A stretch of DNA of 14,198 bases from Dethiobacter sp. (GCA_018333395.1 JAGXSQ010000027.1:1-14198); one strand, 5' to 3'; counted from the stretch's first letter, positions 1-6,551 are shown. Translations and numbers: made by a program. Notes: a model not told the origin generated them from the letters alone.

Positions 1-63
<63 letters not shown>

Positions 64-194
64 AGCTTAGCTTCCGAAGAAGTTCTTGGCTCTTTATCCT
101 TAAATCATTGCCTGCCAGGTTCGGCAACCTGCGTCGCCGCCTTGGCAGAGCATATCCTCGCACCGTCTCCGGTGCCTACTTCGCATGGCATCCC

Positions 195-212
195 TGTTCA
201 GTTCTCAAAGAT
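195..212 (-). promoter_or_regulatory. boxA-like antitermination site in the rRNA leader
   Basis: On the minus strand the leader reads ATCTTTGAGAACTGAACA. It resembles the (T)CTTTGAAAACT-type boxA found before 16S genes in Firmicutes, where NusB/S10 bind to allow processive rRNA transcription. It lies between the promoters and the 16S start. The assignment rests on similarity and position only. Confidence 0.55.
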
Positions 213-256
213 CGAGGCCACATTTATACCCCTGCTACTCCTGCAGTAGGAACTTA

Positions 257-285
257 ATTCTAGCAGATTGTCCAGCTGATGTCAA
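257..285 (-). promoter_or_regulatory. rRNA operon promoter P2 (proximal)
   Basis: On the minus strand there is a perfect -35 TTGACA (285-280), a 17-nt spacer and -10 TAGAAT (262-257). Predicted transcription start is near 250, about 190 nt upstream of the mature 16S end. Consensus hexamers with ideal spacing fit a strong rRNA promoter. Confidence 0.9.
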
Positions 286-373
286 GCACCTTTCAATCTG
301 GTGAAAAGATCCTGCGCTGTGAACAAGCAGGTATGTACCTTATCTGTTCCGTACCGTCTCCGGCACGAGACTT

Positions 374-402
374 ATCTTAGCACGCTTTGTGAAACTTGTC
401 AA
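374..402 (-). promoter_or_regulatory. rRNA operon promoter P1 (distal)
   Basis: On the minus strand there is a second perfect -35 TTGACA (402-397), a 17-nt spacer and -10 TAAGAT (379-374), 117 bp upstream of P2. Tandem strong promoters are usual for rRNA operons in Firmicutes. No gene lies in the 64-460 stretch apart from this leader and promoter region. Confidence 0.88.
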
Positions 403-460
403 CCTCGCCGTAATGTTTTTTTAGCTGGTACAGAGAACGTAGGGCCGCCGGCTATTTGCC

Positions 461-489
461 TTGTTGGCAGCTCCCCTCTGTGTTATACT
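461..489 (+). promoter_or_regulatory. Probable promoter of the EamA transporter gene
   Basis: On the plus strand TTGTTG (461-466) is followed by a 17-nt spacer and TATACT (484-489), about 45 nt upstream of the start codon. A small GCCCC/GGGGC hairpin (loop AGTC) lies between it and the ribosome binding site. The promoter is divergent from the rRNA promoters. Confidence 0.6.
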
Positions 490-536
490 GTATCCGCCCC
501 AGTCGGGGCAAAATGCCTTGCCAAAGAGAGGTAATG

Positions 537-1454
537 ATGAAGAAAGTCAATCCACGCCTGTTAGCCATACCAGCCATTCTGGCCACCACCTTCCTCTGGG
601 GGCTGTCCTACACTAGCACGAAAGTACTCCTGGAGACACTACAACCGGCAGAGATTGCTTTTCTGCGCCTGCTGCTGGCTGTTATGATTCTGGCGACAGT
701 CTTGGTCGTCAGCCGGCCAAAGCCCATCAGTGGTAAGGATTTGCCTCGTGTTGCTCTCGGAGGTGCTTTGGGAACCTTTCTTTATTTTCTTTTTGAGAAT
801 AACGGCCTGCGTTTCACCACGGCCGGCACGGGCTCCCTCATTATTGCCACCATCCCGGTTCTCAACTTTATAGCTGGAGCCACCCTGTTCGGGGAACGAC
901 CGGACGCTCGTCGCTGGCTCGGTGTGTTTCTGTCAGTCGGCGGTGTTTACCTTATAATTCGCTACGGTAGCGCTGGAACTTTGTCCTTGGCTAATATGCA
1001 GGGCAACTTGCTTGTTTTGCTCGCTGCCTGTTCTTGGGTAGCCTACACCCGCATCTGTGAGCCACTGATGAGCAAATACAACGGCCTTTCCCTTTCTTTT
1101 TATCAGTCACTCGTAGGTTTGTTTTTATTTGGCATCTTGATACTCCCAGGCCATCTGGACAGGGCTGTTTTTAGTCAGAGCATTATCCTTCTTAACTTGG
1201 CCTATCTGGGGATTTTTTGCTCAGCCGTAGCCTATTTCCTTTATCTCTTTGCCTTAAAAGCCTTGGGTGCCGCTACCGTCACCATTTTTATCAATCTGAT
1301 TCCTGTTTTTGGCGTTTTGGGCGGTGCTGTCGTTTTAAACGAAACGCTGCTGGCAGGACAACTGCTTGGCGGGGCGGTCGTACTCCTTGGTGTCAGCCTG
1401 GTGACCATATCGGGAAAACCAAAGAAGCGCTCATCTTTCTCTTCTACAAACTGA
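537..1454 (+). CDS. EamA/DMT-family inner-membrane transporter
   Basis: A predicted 305-residue, very hydrophobic protein with about ten membrane segments arranged as two homologous five-helix EamA halves (roughly residues 10-142 and 157-295). This is the layout of the drug/metabolite transporter superfamily. Signature stretches include the N-terminal FLWGLSYTSTKVLL, the FLRLLLA helix with its arginine, and the C-terminal half ending GGAVVLLGVSL. The tail KPKKRSS is basic and probably cytoplasmic. Family members export or import small metabolites or amino acids; the substrate cannot be read from sequence. Two ATGs sit side by side (534 and 537). The AGAGAGG ribosome site ends at 531, so 537 has the better spacing. 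An upstream in-frame ATG at 513 lacks a good site. It has its own promoter, is divergent from the rRNA operon and convergent with yunB, with only a 15-bp gap. Confidence 0.9.
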   Translation: MKKVNPRLLAIPAILATTFLWGLSYTSTKVLLETLQPAEIAFLRLLLAVMILATVLVVSRPKPISGKDLPRVALGGALGTFLYFLFENNGLRFTTAGTGSLIIATIPVLNFIAGATLFGERPDARRWLGVFLSVGGVYLIIRYGSAGTLSLANMQGNLLVLLAACSWVAYTRICEPLMSKYNGLSLSFYQSLVGLFLFGILILPGHLDRAVFSQSIILLNLAYLGIFCSAVAYFLYLFALKALGAATVTIFINLIPVFGVLGGAVVLNETLLAGQLLGGAVVLLGVSLVTISGKPKKRSSFSSTN

Positions 1455-1469
1455 GGTGCGCCCGCAAAA

Positions 1470-2156
1470 TTACTCCGCTGGCAGTGGAAACGGTAAAAGT
1501 TGGTTCGCTCCACTCGGGAACTGCAAGTTGATAACCGTTTCGGGGACCTCTCCCGGGTAGATGGCGTCCACAATCGGGATCGTGGTTGAAACCTTAGTTA
1601 CAGTGGACATGAACGGTACCACGACTTGCACATCTGCGCTGATCTCTAGGTAAATTTTGTGTCGCACCTGGTTGATGCCGGCTTGTTCAAACGTGTCCGT
1701 GATAGTTGTATTGACATAGCCGACTGGCGTTAGCGTGATCGGGATGTGCGGACCTAGATTGGCTAGAAAATAGCTGCTCAGAGCCTGCCCAAAGGGTATG
1801 TAGAACACTTCTTCTGTCAGAAAATTGAGCTCCTCCTGAGCCCGCAAGGTGGTTTCCGCCATCAAGCGGTTCACTTCCATGCTGTTCGTCTGGGCCATAA
1901 CAATTCTTCCTTCCTGGTTCTTTTGTAAGATAATTAGATCCTGGTAGAGAATTTGGCGGTCGAATTTTTTTGCTACAGCCCGGTTGATAGCCTGTGTAGC
2001 AATAACATTAGACCTGACCGCAGCCACAGACAGAACGGTCGGAAGCAAGTTGTTGTCAAAAAACAAAAGAAGACGGCTTAACCCAAACACAAAAAAGGCT
2101 AAGAGAATAAAATACCGCGCTTCGCGGCTGAGCGTCAGTCTGTGCCGTCGCCACAA
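1470..2156 (-). CDS. yunB: Sporulation protein YunB
   Basis: It resembles YunB, a sigma-E-regulated membrane protein needed for efficient sporulation in Bacillus. One N-terminal membrane segment (YFILLAFFVFGLSRLLLFF) is followed by an exported domain. Characteristic features are the run of conserved small and charged residues around 'NVIATQAINRAV', 'VMAQTNSMEVNRL' and 'IPFGQALSSYFL', and the C-terminal 'VYVNTTITDTFEQAGINQ'-like region rich in beta strands. Start choice: an in-frame ATG at 2213 would add 19 residues (MPILTFGVCC...) that do not look like the family and has a poorly spaced GAAGG site. The TTG at 2156 follows a strong GAGGGGGGA site and gives 228 residues beginning just before a basic stretch and the membrane helix, so it is preferred. 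The gene follows tyrS by about 90 bp on the same strand. Confidence 0.85.
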   Translation of the reverse strand: MWRRHRLTLSREARYFILLAFFVFGLSRLLLFFDNNLLPTVLSVAAVRSNVIATQAINRAVAKKFDRQILYQDLIILQKNQEGRIVMAQTNSMEVNRLMAETTLRAQEELNFLTEEVFYIPFGQALSSYFLANLGPHIPITLTPVGYVNTTITDTFEQAGINQVRHKIYLEISADVQVVVPFMSTVTKVSTTIPIVDAIYPGEVPETVINLQFPSGANQLLPFPLPAE

Positions 2157-2232
2157 AACAAATCCCCCCTCTACAGCGTATGCACAACAAACGCCAAAGG
2201 TGAGGATTGGCATAACCTTCTTCTTCTTGTTT

Positions 2233-2260
2233 AAAAGAGCTCGCCTCAGCCTTTTAGGCG
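2233..2260 (-). terminator. Possible weak terminator at the end of tyrS
   Basis: On the minus strand CGCCT (2260-2256) can pair with AGGCG (2246-2242) across a 9-nt loop, followed by AGCTCTTTTAA. The stem is short and overlaps the tyrS stop codon. It may be partly read through into yunB. Confidence 0.3.
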
Positions 2261-3460
2261 GATGAATTTACGTTTCCCTACCTGAACGACCAAGCCAGGC
2301 TCCGCAACAATCTCAGCTTCCAAGTCGTCGACTTTTTCGCTGTCCACCCGCACACCGCCCTGCGCCAGAAGGCGCCGGGCCTCGCTGCTGCTTGGCGCCA
2401 AACCGGCATAGGTCAGCAGCCGTACCAACTTCAAGCGGCCATTCTCGGCAATGCCGGAAACGTCTATCTCTGGAATATCACTTGGCAGATCCCCTTGCTG
2501 AAAGATTTTTTTGAACTCTGACTCAGCCCTATCAGCTAGGTTCTGCCCGTGGTAAATACGCACTATACAGTGAGCTAGTCGCATTTTAGCGTCTCGAGGA
2601 TGAAGGCGGCCCTCTCTCAGATTGGCTTCCACCTCGGCCACCTGCTCCATGGTATAATCTGTAGCCAATCGGTAGTACTCGGGCATTAGTCCATCAGGCA
2701 TAGACATGGCCTTACCGTACATTGCCTCCGGCCCTTCCGTAATACCTATGTAGTTGCCAAGCGACTTGCTCATCTTCTGCACTCCGTCAAGGCCAACCAG
2801 AATTGGCATCATGATGCACACCTGGGACTCCTGACCATACTCTCGCTGCAGATGACGGCCCATTAGCAAGTTAAACTTCTGCTCCGTGGCGCCAAACTCG
2901 ATGTCAGCGCGCAACGCTACCGAGTCGTAGCCCTGCATCAACGGATAGAAAAACTCGTGAATGCTGACGGGCTGATGCTCATGGTACCGCCTGGCAAAAT
3001 CCTCGCGCTCCAGCATCCTAGCCACAGTATATCTGGAAGCAAGATGGATAACATCAGCAAAATTAAGCTTAGCCAGCCACTCGCTGTTAAAAACTACTTC
3101 CGTCTTGCCGGGCTCCAGAATCTTAAACACCTGTTCCTTGTAGGTGGCGGCGTTGAACAGCACTTCTTCGTCAGAAAGCTGCCGACGTGTCTCAGAGCGA
3201 CCGGTGGGGTCGCCAATACGCCCCGTAAAGTCGCCCAGAATAATGATGACTTGGTGGCCAAGTTGCTGAAACTCCCGCAACTTGTGCAGAACAACCGCGT
3301 GACCAAGGTGCAGATCAGGGGCGGAAGGATCTAGGCCCAGTTTGATGCGAAGCGGGACACCCGTAGACACGGATCGCTTAAGCTTGCTTAACAATTCTTC
3401 CTCGGAAATTATCTCAGCGGTATTATTCTTGATAATTTCAAATTGCTGCCGTGCTTCCAT
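2246..3460 (-). CDS. tyrS: Tyrosine--tRNA ligase
   Basis: Charges tRNA-Tyr with tyrosine in the cytoplasm. The 404-residue protein has the class I signature HLGH at residues 51-54 in [13 protein letters not shown], and the second signature KMSKS at 229-233. The tyrosine-site region [12 protein letters not shown] is at 76-87. A C-terminal S4 RNA-binding domain spans about 345-403 ([17 protein letters not shown]). A canonical KMSKS rather than KFGKT places it with the TyrZ-like group of bacterial TyrRS. The ATG is preceded by GGGGGTTAGCG. A promoter at 3510-3538 implies a leader of only about 43 nt. That is too short for a T-box, which many Firmicute tyrS genes have, so regulation by uncharged tRNA is not evident here. 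yunB follows on the same strand. Confidence 0.97.
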   Translation of the reverse strand: MEARQQFEIIKNNTAEIISEEELLSKLKRSVSTGVPLRIKLGLDPSAPDLHLGHAVVLHKLREFQQLGHQVIIILGDFTGRIGDPTGRSETRRQLSDEEVLFNAATYKEQVFKILEPGKTEVVFNSEWLAKLNFADVIHLASRYTVARMLEREDFARRYHEHQPVSIHEFFYPLMQGYDSVALRADIEFGATEQKFNLLMGRHLQREYGQESQVCIMMPILVGLDGVQKMSKSLGNYIGITEGPEAMYGKAMSMPDGLMPEYYRLATDYTMEQVAEVEANLREGRLHPRDAKMRLAHCIVRIYHGQNLADRAESEFKKIFQQGDLPSDIPEIDVSGIAENGRLKLVRLLTYAGLAPSSSEARRLLAQGGVRVDSEKVDDLEAEIVAEPGLVVQVGKRKFIRLKG

Positions 3461-3481
3461 TCGCTAACCCCCATCTTCCCC

Positions 3482-3497
3482 TCACAGGTGCCTGTGA
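3482..3497. promoter_or_regulatory. Perfect palindrome in the tyrS 5' leader
   Basis: TCACAGG-TG-CCTGTGA is a 7-bp perfect dyad with a 2-nt centre, between the tyrS -10 box and its ribosome site. It could be a protein-binding operator or a small leader hairpin. No known regulator is claimed. Confidence 0.35.
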
Positions 3498-3509
3498 TAG
3501 TTCTCAACC

Positions 3510-3538
3510 ATTCTAGCATAAAGATTAACCGCTGCCAA
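3510..3538 (-). promoter_or_regulatory. tyrS promoter
   Basis: On the minus strand -35 TTGGCA (3538-3533), 17-nt spacer, -10 TAGAAT (3515-3510). The -35 box lies inside the left copy of the 26-bp direct repeat (3531-3556). Whatever created the repeat therefore either spared or re-created this promoter element. Confidence 0.75.
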
Positions 3539-3556
3539 GAAATATCGCTGCAGCAG
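3531..3556 (+). repeat. 26-bp direct repeat, left copy
   Basis: Begins GCTGCCAAGAAATAT and ends GCTGCAGCAG. It matches 11335-11360 at 25 of 26 positions (C at 3546 versus G at 11350), and a TTAA two bases upstream is also shared. The orientation is the same, so the pair brackets about 7.8 kb. The unit itself contains the palindrome GCTGCAGC. Confidence 0.8.
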
Positions 3557-3711
3557 CCTGGTCTGACGCCGCCAATAAGAATGGTATAGCAGCCCGCCAA
3601 AACCAATCAGGGCCCAAAACCACCATCATATCACACATGGAATTCAACTCTTGGTGACATTATTTCCCACCACATGAATATTCCCGGATCTGCAGCAGGT
3701 CAGCTAAATTT

Positions 3712-4113
3712 TCATCCTGCAATCGTTTTAACCAAAATCATTCTCTCCCGTGGGCCGTCAAATTCGCAGAAGAATACCGCCTGCCAGGTACCCAGCGCTA
3801 AATCCCCTTCAACCACCGGAATCGCCTGTGCAGTACCGACAATGCTTGCTTTAAGGTGAGCCGCCGTGTTTCCCTCGCTATGACGATACGACGGATGCTC
3901 CCACGGGCATAGCTTATCCAGGTACCGCAAAAAATCCCCGGCCACATCAGGGTCAGCCCCCTCGTTTACAGTTATACCGGCCGTCGTATGGGGACAGTAC
4001 ACAGTGACAAGGCCGTCACGAACCCCGGACTGCCGGATGGCCTCCCGCACCTGCCCCGTTATATTAATCAGCTGCGAGCGGCCGGCAGTGCGCACACTGA
4101 ACTTTTTCAGCAA
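3712..4113 (-). CDS. YjbQ-family protein (UPF0047; 'secondary thiamine-phosphate synthase' family)
   Basis: The 133-residue protein matches the small single-domain YjbQ/UPF0047 family throughout. It has VYCPHTTAGITVNEGADPDV (residues 39-58) with the conserved histidine, then SYRHSEGNTAAHLKASIVG (75-93) with conserved His, Glu and His, and the C-terminal GTWQAVFFCEFDGPRER. The E. coli member has weak thiamine-phosphate synthase activity, but the true role of the family is uncertain. It uses a TTG start (TTG CTG AAA AAG) preceded by a strong GGGGGAGG site. It begins 17 bp after the rhodanese gene on the same strand, so the two are probably co-transcribed. No clear terminator follows. Confidence 0.92.
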   Translation of the reverse strand: MLKKFSVRTAGRSQLINITGQVREAIRQSGVRDGLVTVYCPHTTAGITVNEGADPDVAGDFLRYLDKLCPWEHPSYRHSEGNTAAHLKASIVGTAQAIPVVEGDLALGTWQAVFFCEFDGPRERMILVKTIAG

Positions 4114-4130
4114 ACTTATTTCCTCCCCCT

Positions 4131-4559
4131 TTACTTTACTGTTCCGTCCGTTGTCTCGAATGGCCAGTCAATGATACCACCAAGATTGTATACACTTCTG
4201 TAACCCAACTTTAACAAAATATTTGCCCCAGTTACACTGCGCCTGCCGCTGCGGCAGTAGATAAATATCGTTGCTTGCCTGTCAGGCATCAATGACAACG
4301 CATCTTGCTCCAGTCGGTCCACCGGAATTAACAGACTTCCCGGAATATGCCGCTCCAAATATTCAGCCGGAGTTCTCACGTCCAGCAAAATAAGCCCGCT
4401 TTCTTGCTCCAGCCTGCTTCTTGCTTCCTGGGGCGTTATATTTATAAACACAGCTGGCTCAGCAAGCCAATGGCCATAACCTGAAAAAAATAAACCTGCT
4501 GCCAGCAAGATAAATACAGTAATTGTTGCTTTTATAAAAATTACCTCCAAATTAACCAT
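4131..4559 (-). CDS. Membrane-anchored rhodanese-like sulfurtransferase
   Basis: A 142-residue protein. An N-terminal hydrophobic segment (about residues 8-27) serves as signal anchor or signal peptide. It is followed by one rhodanese domain: PQEARSRLEQE, LILLDVRTPAEYLERHIPGS (the CH2-like motif), and the active-site loop YCRSGRRS, whose cysteine would carry the persulfide. It probably acts outside the membrane. The ATG has a GGAGG site 8 nt upstream. It is the first gene of a two-gene unit with the YjbQ homologue. Sulfur transfer is inferred from the family; the partner is unknown. Confidence 0.9.
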   Translation of the reverse strand: MVNLEVIFIKATITVFILLAAGLFFSGYGHWLAEPAVFINITPQEARSRLEQESGLILLDVRTPAEYLERHIPGSLLIPVDRLEQDALSLMPDRQATIFIYCRSGRRSVTGANILLKLGYRSVYNLGGIIDWPFETTDGTVK

Positions 4560-4960
4560 ATCTTATTCCTCCGCCCTTGACACCCTAATACCATCACATA
4601 TACCAACTCGATCGAAAACCATCTTCTTTTCCCTAAACAAGACAAATTGACGATTGATGAGCAAAGAGTAGGTCGCTTGGCAAGGCAATAGATAGATACT
4701 GCAAGAAACACGACACCCTTCTTCACCGGTCGCAAGAACTTCCTTTTCTCAAACACCCCGCGAGGAGCGACATCTATTGCCGCTACCCACAGCATTAGTG
4801 AAACCGCCAACCCACTACACTGCCCGGCAGCGCGGACACGCAACGTAAACCCAGCCCACCTTCCCTGGGGGTTTTCCATATCATCCATACTATCCACTCA
4901 CATGGTTCATGGAGAAACTTTCAAAATACACTGTCTTGCCGCTGGGTACTGCCCCCAGCG
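4560..4960. other. Intergenic stretch without a convincing gene
   Basis: An open frame on the minus strand (4897-4541, 118 codons) crosses this region and overlaps the rhodanese start. It lacks a good ribosome site, has an unusual run of Cys and Trp, and matches no family I recognise, so it is not called. A perfect 6-bp hairpin (GCTGGG/CCCAGC, loop TACTGCC) lies at 4941-4959, immediately upstream of the plus-strand promoter at 4964. Confidence 0.4.
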
Positions 4961-4963
4961 AGC

Positions 4964-4992
4964 TTGACAATCGTTTTGCACACCCGTATAAA
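4964..4992 (+). promoter_or_regulatory. Strong sigma-A promoter with no obvious gene
   Basis: Perfect -35 TTGACA (4964-4969), 17-nt spacer and -10 TATAAA (4987-4992), pointing rightward. The expected start is near 5000. It drives no recognisable plus-strand gene; the genes ahead are on the opposite strand. Confidence 0.7.
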
Positions 4993-4999
4993 CACCTAT

Positions 5000-5110
5000 C
5001 AAAATGGCAACAATTAAGCTGCGGCGCAAAGAGGGCTACGCTGGAGAGCGACCCGACGCACTCCGAGGCTTAATGCGGTAAAGGGCGGCAAGCAGCCTTT
5101 GTTCTTTTAA
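5000..5110 (+). ncRNA. Candidate short transcript (sRNA or tiny mRNA), antisense to the toxin remnant
   Basis: It starts at the promoter above. Near 5084-5110 the plus strand has AAAGG...CCTTT with a loose GC-rich hairpin, followed by TGTTCTTTT, a possible intrinsic terminator. A transcript of roughly 110 nt would result. It contains a 25-codon ORF (5004-5081; MATIKLRRKEG..., strongly basic) without a clear ribosome site, and it is antisense to the truncated toxin gene (5036-5158). This rests on promoter plus hairpin only; there is no homology. Confidence 0.3.
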
Positions 5111-5158
5111 TCGATCCAGGAGTGCAAGCTGTGCTGCGGAGACGACTCCCGTAAACAT
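5036..5158 (-). pseudogene. Truncated AbiEii/AbiGii-type nucleotidyltransferase toxin, N-terminal stub
   Basis: A minus-strand frame opens at an ATG (5158) with an excellent GGAGGAGG site and reads MFTGVVSAAQLALLDRL. This resembles the opening helix of AbiEii-family toxins, which usually continues into FYLAGGTALALQ, the start of the nucleotidyltransferase fold. Here the similarity is lost after about residue 27 (RLLAALY) and the frame ends at codon 41, so no catalytic residue remains. The start lies inside the 3' end of the DUF6922-like gene, about 50 nt of overlap, which is the coupling expected of an antitoxin-toxin pair. The break falls near 5075-5085, close to the orphan plus-strand promoter. 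Family assignment from 27 residues is moderate. Confidence 0.55.
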
Positions 5159-5403
5159 AAGACATCCTCCTCCCTGAGCCGGAAACAATTTTTCCAGAAA
5201 TTAGCCGTCTTGCGGGAGAGACGGCGGCTGGACTGTACGACTTCCAGGATATCCGCGCGCTCATAGCGGCGAAATATCCATCTGACAGCCTCATCGTCAC
5301 CGTGTTCCAGCAGGCGCTCAATAACAAAGCCTTTGTACCTGTCTTCATCAAGTGTGTCAACGGGATGTTCCCAGAAAAATTTATGAAGGTTGCCCGGCAA
5401 CAT
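5107..5403 (-). CDS. DUF6922-like probable antitoxin
   Basis: A 98-residue protein starting MLPGNLHKFFWEHPVDTL, then FVIERLLEHGDDEAVRWIFRRY and VVQSSRRLSRKTANFWKNCF. This matches a small family (DUF6922 by memory) that commonly sits directly upstream of AbiEii-type nucleotidyltransferase toxins and is presumed to be the antitoxin. The start at 5403 has a GGAGGG site 7 nt upstream; the longer in-frame version (5472) lacks one. Its downstream partner survives only as a stub (5036-5158), so this looks like an orphan antitoxin. It has its own extended -10 promoter at 5440. The molecular function is not established. Confidence 0.7.
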   Translation of the reverse strand: MLPGNLHKFFWEHPVDTLDEDRYKGFVIERLLEHGDDEAVRWIFRRYERADILEVVQSSRRLSRKTANFWKNCFRLREEDVLCLRESSPQHSLHSWID

Positions 5404-5439
5404 AATAAGTCCCTCCGAAGAAGTGAAGTTGACAAAATC

Positions 5440-5448
5440 ATTATACCA
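5440..5448 (-). promoter_or_regulatory. Extended -10 promoter of the DUF6922-like gene
   Basis: On the minus strand TGG-TATAAT has a perfect -10 (5445-5440) with the TGn extension. No good -35 is present at 16-18 nt. It lies about 37 nt upstream of the start codon. Confidence 0.55.
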
Positions 5449-5575
5449 TAATTTTGCAGCAACATGGAGCAATCCTCAACAACCGGATCTGAAAATGTCG
5501 AAAAAATCTGCGCTTTTCTGAAAGCGCATGCGGATATTAAAATAACTGGCAGACAGGCTGCCGACACGGAGCAGC

Positions 5576-6058
5576 TTATAAACTGCTCCGCTGCAAGTTT
5601 AGGTTTAATTCAGGGAAATATGTATTATAGAAGCCGCGGTCGCGTGTCAAGAGGGTATCTGCCTGAATTTGCGCGTGGGCCCCAATCAAAAAATCGCTGA
5701 GAATATGCTGCCTTGCAGATAAATTGGCGCCACAGGAACAGTTTATGCTTGTTTTTGCCCCGCACTGCGGGCATTGCAGTTGTCTGCCCCTCTGTTTTGT
5801 GTAACGTCCCCAGGCCTGAGAGGCAAGCCATAGCGAATTTTCTTCGGAAGGGAACAGTCGTAGGCGTGTTTTTAGCAGAAAATCACGCAAGGCGCCGTAA
5901 GAAGGAAACTGGGTTGCCACCTCGGCATACACGGCCTCACACAATACGAACCCGCCAAGATTAAAAGCCTTGTCCAACAGCATTTTAGAGGCCTCTGCGT
6001 AAACCGGGTCCGGCAGAAGGATATCCAGGATGATATTAGTGTCAATAGCGATGATCAT
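5576..6058 (-). CDS. PIN-domain toxin (VapC-like) with a zinc-ribbon-like insert
   Basis: A 160-residue predicted Mg-dependent ribonuclease. The PIN acidic residues are visible: Asp6 in AIDTNIILDILL, Glu46 in EAVYAEV, Asp122 in LSDFLIGAHA and Asp140 in LLTRDRGFY. The sequence closely follows the PIN subfamily with the DFLIGAHAxxQAD...TRDRGFYxxYFP core. Between Glu46 and Asp122 it carries a four-cysteine segment (C96, C99, C107, C109; CPQCG...CSCG), probably a small metal-binding ribbon that lengthens the protein beyond the usual 130-140 residues. Its ATG overlaps the stop of the upstream AbrB-like gene (ATGA), the normal coupling of an antitoxin-toxin pair. The target RNA is unknown. Confidence 0.88.
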   Translation of the reverse strand: MIIAIDTNIILDILLPDPVYAEASKMLLDKAFNLGGFVLCEAVYAEVATQFPSYGALRDFLLKTRLRLFPSEENSLWLASQAWGRYTKQRGRQLQCPQCGAKTSINCSCGANLSARQHILSDFLIGAHAQIQADTLLTRDRGFYNTYFPELNLNLQRSSL

Positions 6059-6276
6059 TTGCTGCGAAGCTCTTCTATTATATCGTCTGTTCGTTGTTTC
6101 TTCTGCAAAAAGCCAATATACTGCGTAAACGGAGAAGGAGCGGCATATTTTTTAACAATGTAGCCATGAGGACTTTCGGCAATCTGAACCTTGTCTCCGG
6201 GCTGCAGAGCTAGTTTTTTCCTAAGTTCAGATGGTAAGGTTATTTGCCCCTTGGATGTCATTTTGGTAGGCTTCAT
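6055..6276 (-). CDS. AbrB/MazE-type antitoxin of the PIN toxin
   Basis: A 73-residue protein. The N-terminal half MKPTKMTSKGQITLPSELRK is the classic SpoVT/AbrB swapped-hairpin DNA-binding domain, followed by LALQPGDKVQIAE. The C-terminal 30 residues (PFTQYIGFLQKKQRTDDIIEELR) are helical and are likely to bind and block the toxin. The ATG at 6276 is chosen because it directly precedes the conserved domain; a GGGAGG site is 11 nt upstream, a little far. The stop overlaps the PIN gene start by four bases. It very likely represses its own promoter at 6320-6348. Confidence 0.88.
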   Translation of the reverse strand: MKPTKMTSKGQITLPSELRKKLALQPGDKVQIAESPHGYIVKKYAAPSPFTQYIGFLQKKQRTDDIIEELRSK

Positions 6277-6319
6277 AGTAAGTAATACCTCCCAGGTAAG
6301 AGTTTCTTTTCTTACTGCT

Positions 6320-6361
6320 ATCTTAACAAAACGCAGGTTTATATGCAATAATGCAGATGCA
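6320..6361 (-). promoter_or_regulatory. Promoter and candidate operator of the AbrB-PIN pair
   Basis: On the minus strand -35 TTGCAT (6348-6343), 17-nt spacer, -10 TAAGAT (6325-6320). Three copies of ATGCA (plus-strand reading) start at 6343, 6351 and 6357, the first overlapping the -35 box. Clustered short repeats at a TA promoter suggest an autoregulatory operator. Confidence 0.65.
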
Positions 6362-6400
6362 AAAATAGCTGATCTTTAAAGACTAAAGAAACTGCGATTG

Positions 6401-6520
6401 TCAAGAAAAATGTGATCCACCCGCCAGCTCGTTTGCCAGGTTGACCGCTGTAAAGAACCGCATATTGAATCCGGCGTAGCAGGCCTTCATCACAAGCGCT
6501 ATACTAAGATGGGTCGTGCC
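6401..6520 (-). pseudogene. istB: IS21-type helper ATPase (IstB) remnant
   Basis: A minus-strand fragment reads GTTHLSIALVMKAC, then GFNMRFFTAVNLANEL, and ends soon after at a stop. This is the stretch of IS21 helper proteins that follows the P-loop (GTGKTHL...ALG.EAC..GY.VRFFTA..LVNEL). The glycine-lysine of the P-loop is missing (GT-THL) and everything on both sides is gone. It cannot encode a functional ATPase. It indicates a past IS21-family insertion between two TA operons. The frame stays open upstream of this point, but that part shows no clear IstB similarity. Confidence 0.65.
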
Positions 6521-6551
6521 GTTATGTAAAGCTCTACATAAAGGCACGACC
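6512..6551. repeat. 17-bp near-perfect inverted repeat
   Basis: GGTCGTGCC-G-TTATGTA (6512-6528) faces TACATAA-A-GGCACGACC (6535-6551) across the loop AAGCTC, with one mismatch in 17. No T-run follows on either strand, so it is not a standard terminator. One arm coincides with the damaged P-loop of the IstB remnant. It could be a recombination or transposon-end palindrome. Confidence 0.7.

Noticed and set aside
2154..2213. ATG at 2213 as the yunB start
   Set aside because: The extra 19 residues do not look like the family, and the TTG at 2156 has the stronger ribosome site; not fully excluded.
3409..3606. 65-codon minus-strand ORF over the tyrS start
   Set aside because: It overlaps the tyrS N-terminus in another frame and its promoter, and has no family match.
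4541..4897. 118-codon minus-strand ORF upstream of the rhodanese gene
   Set aside because: No ribosome site, no recognisable family, odd composition, and it overlaps the well-supported rhodanese start.
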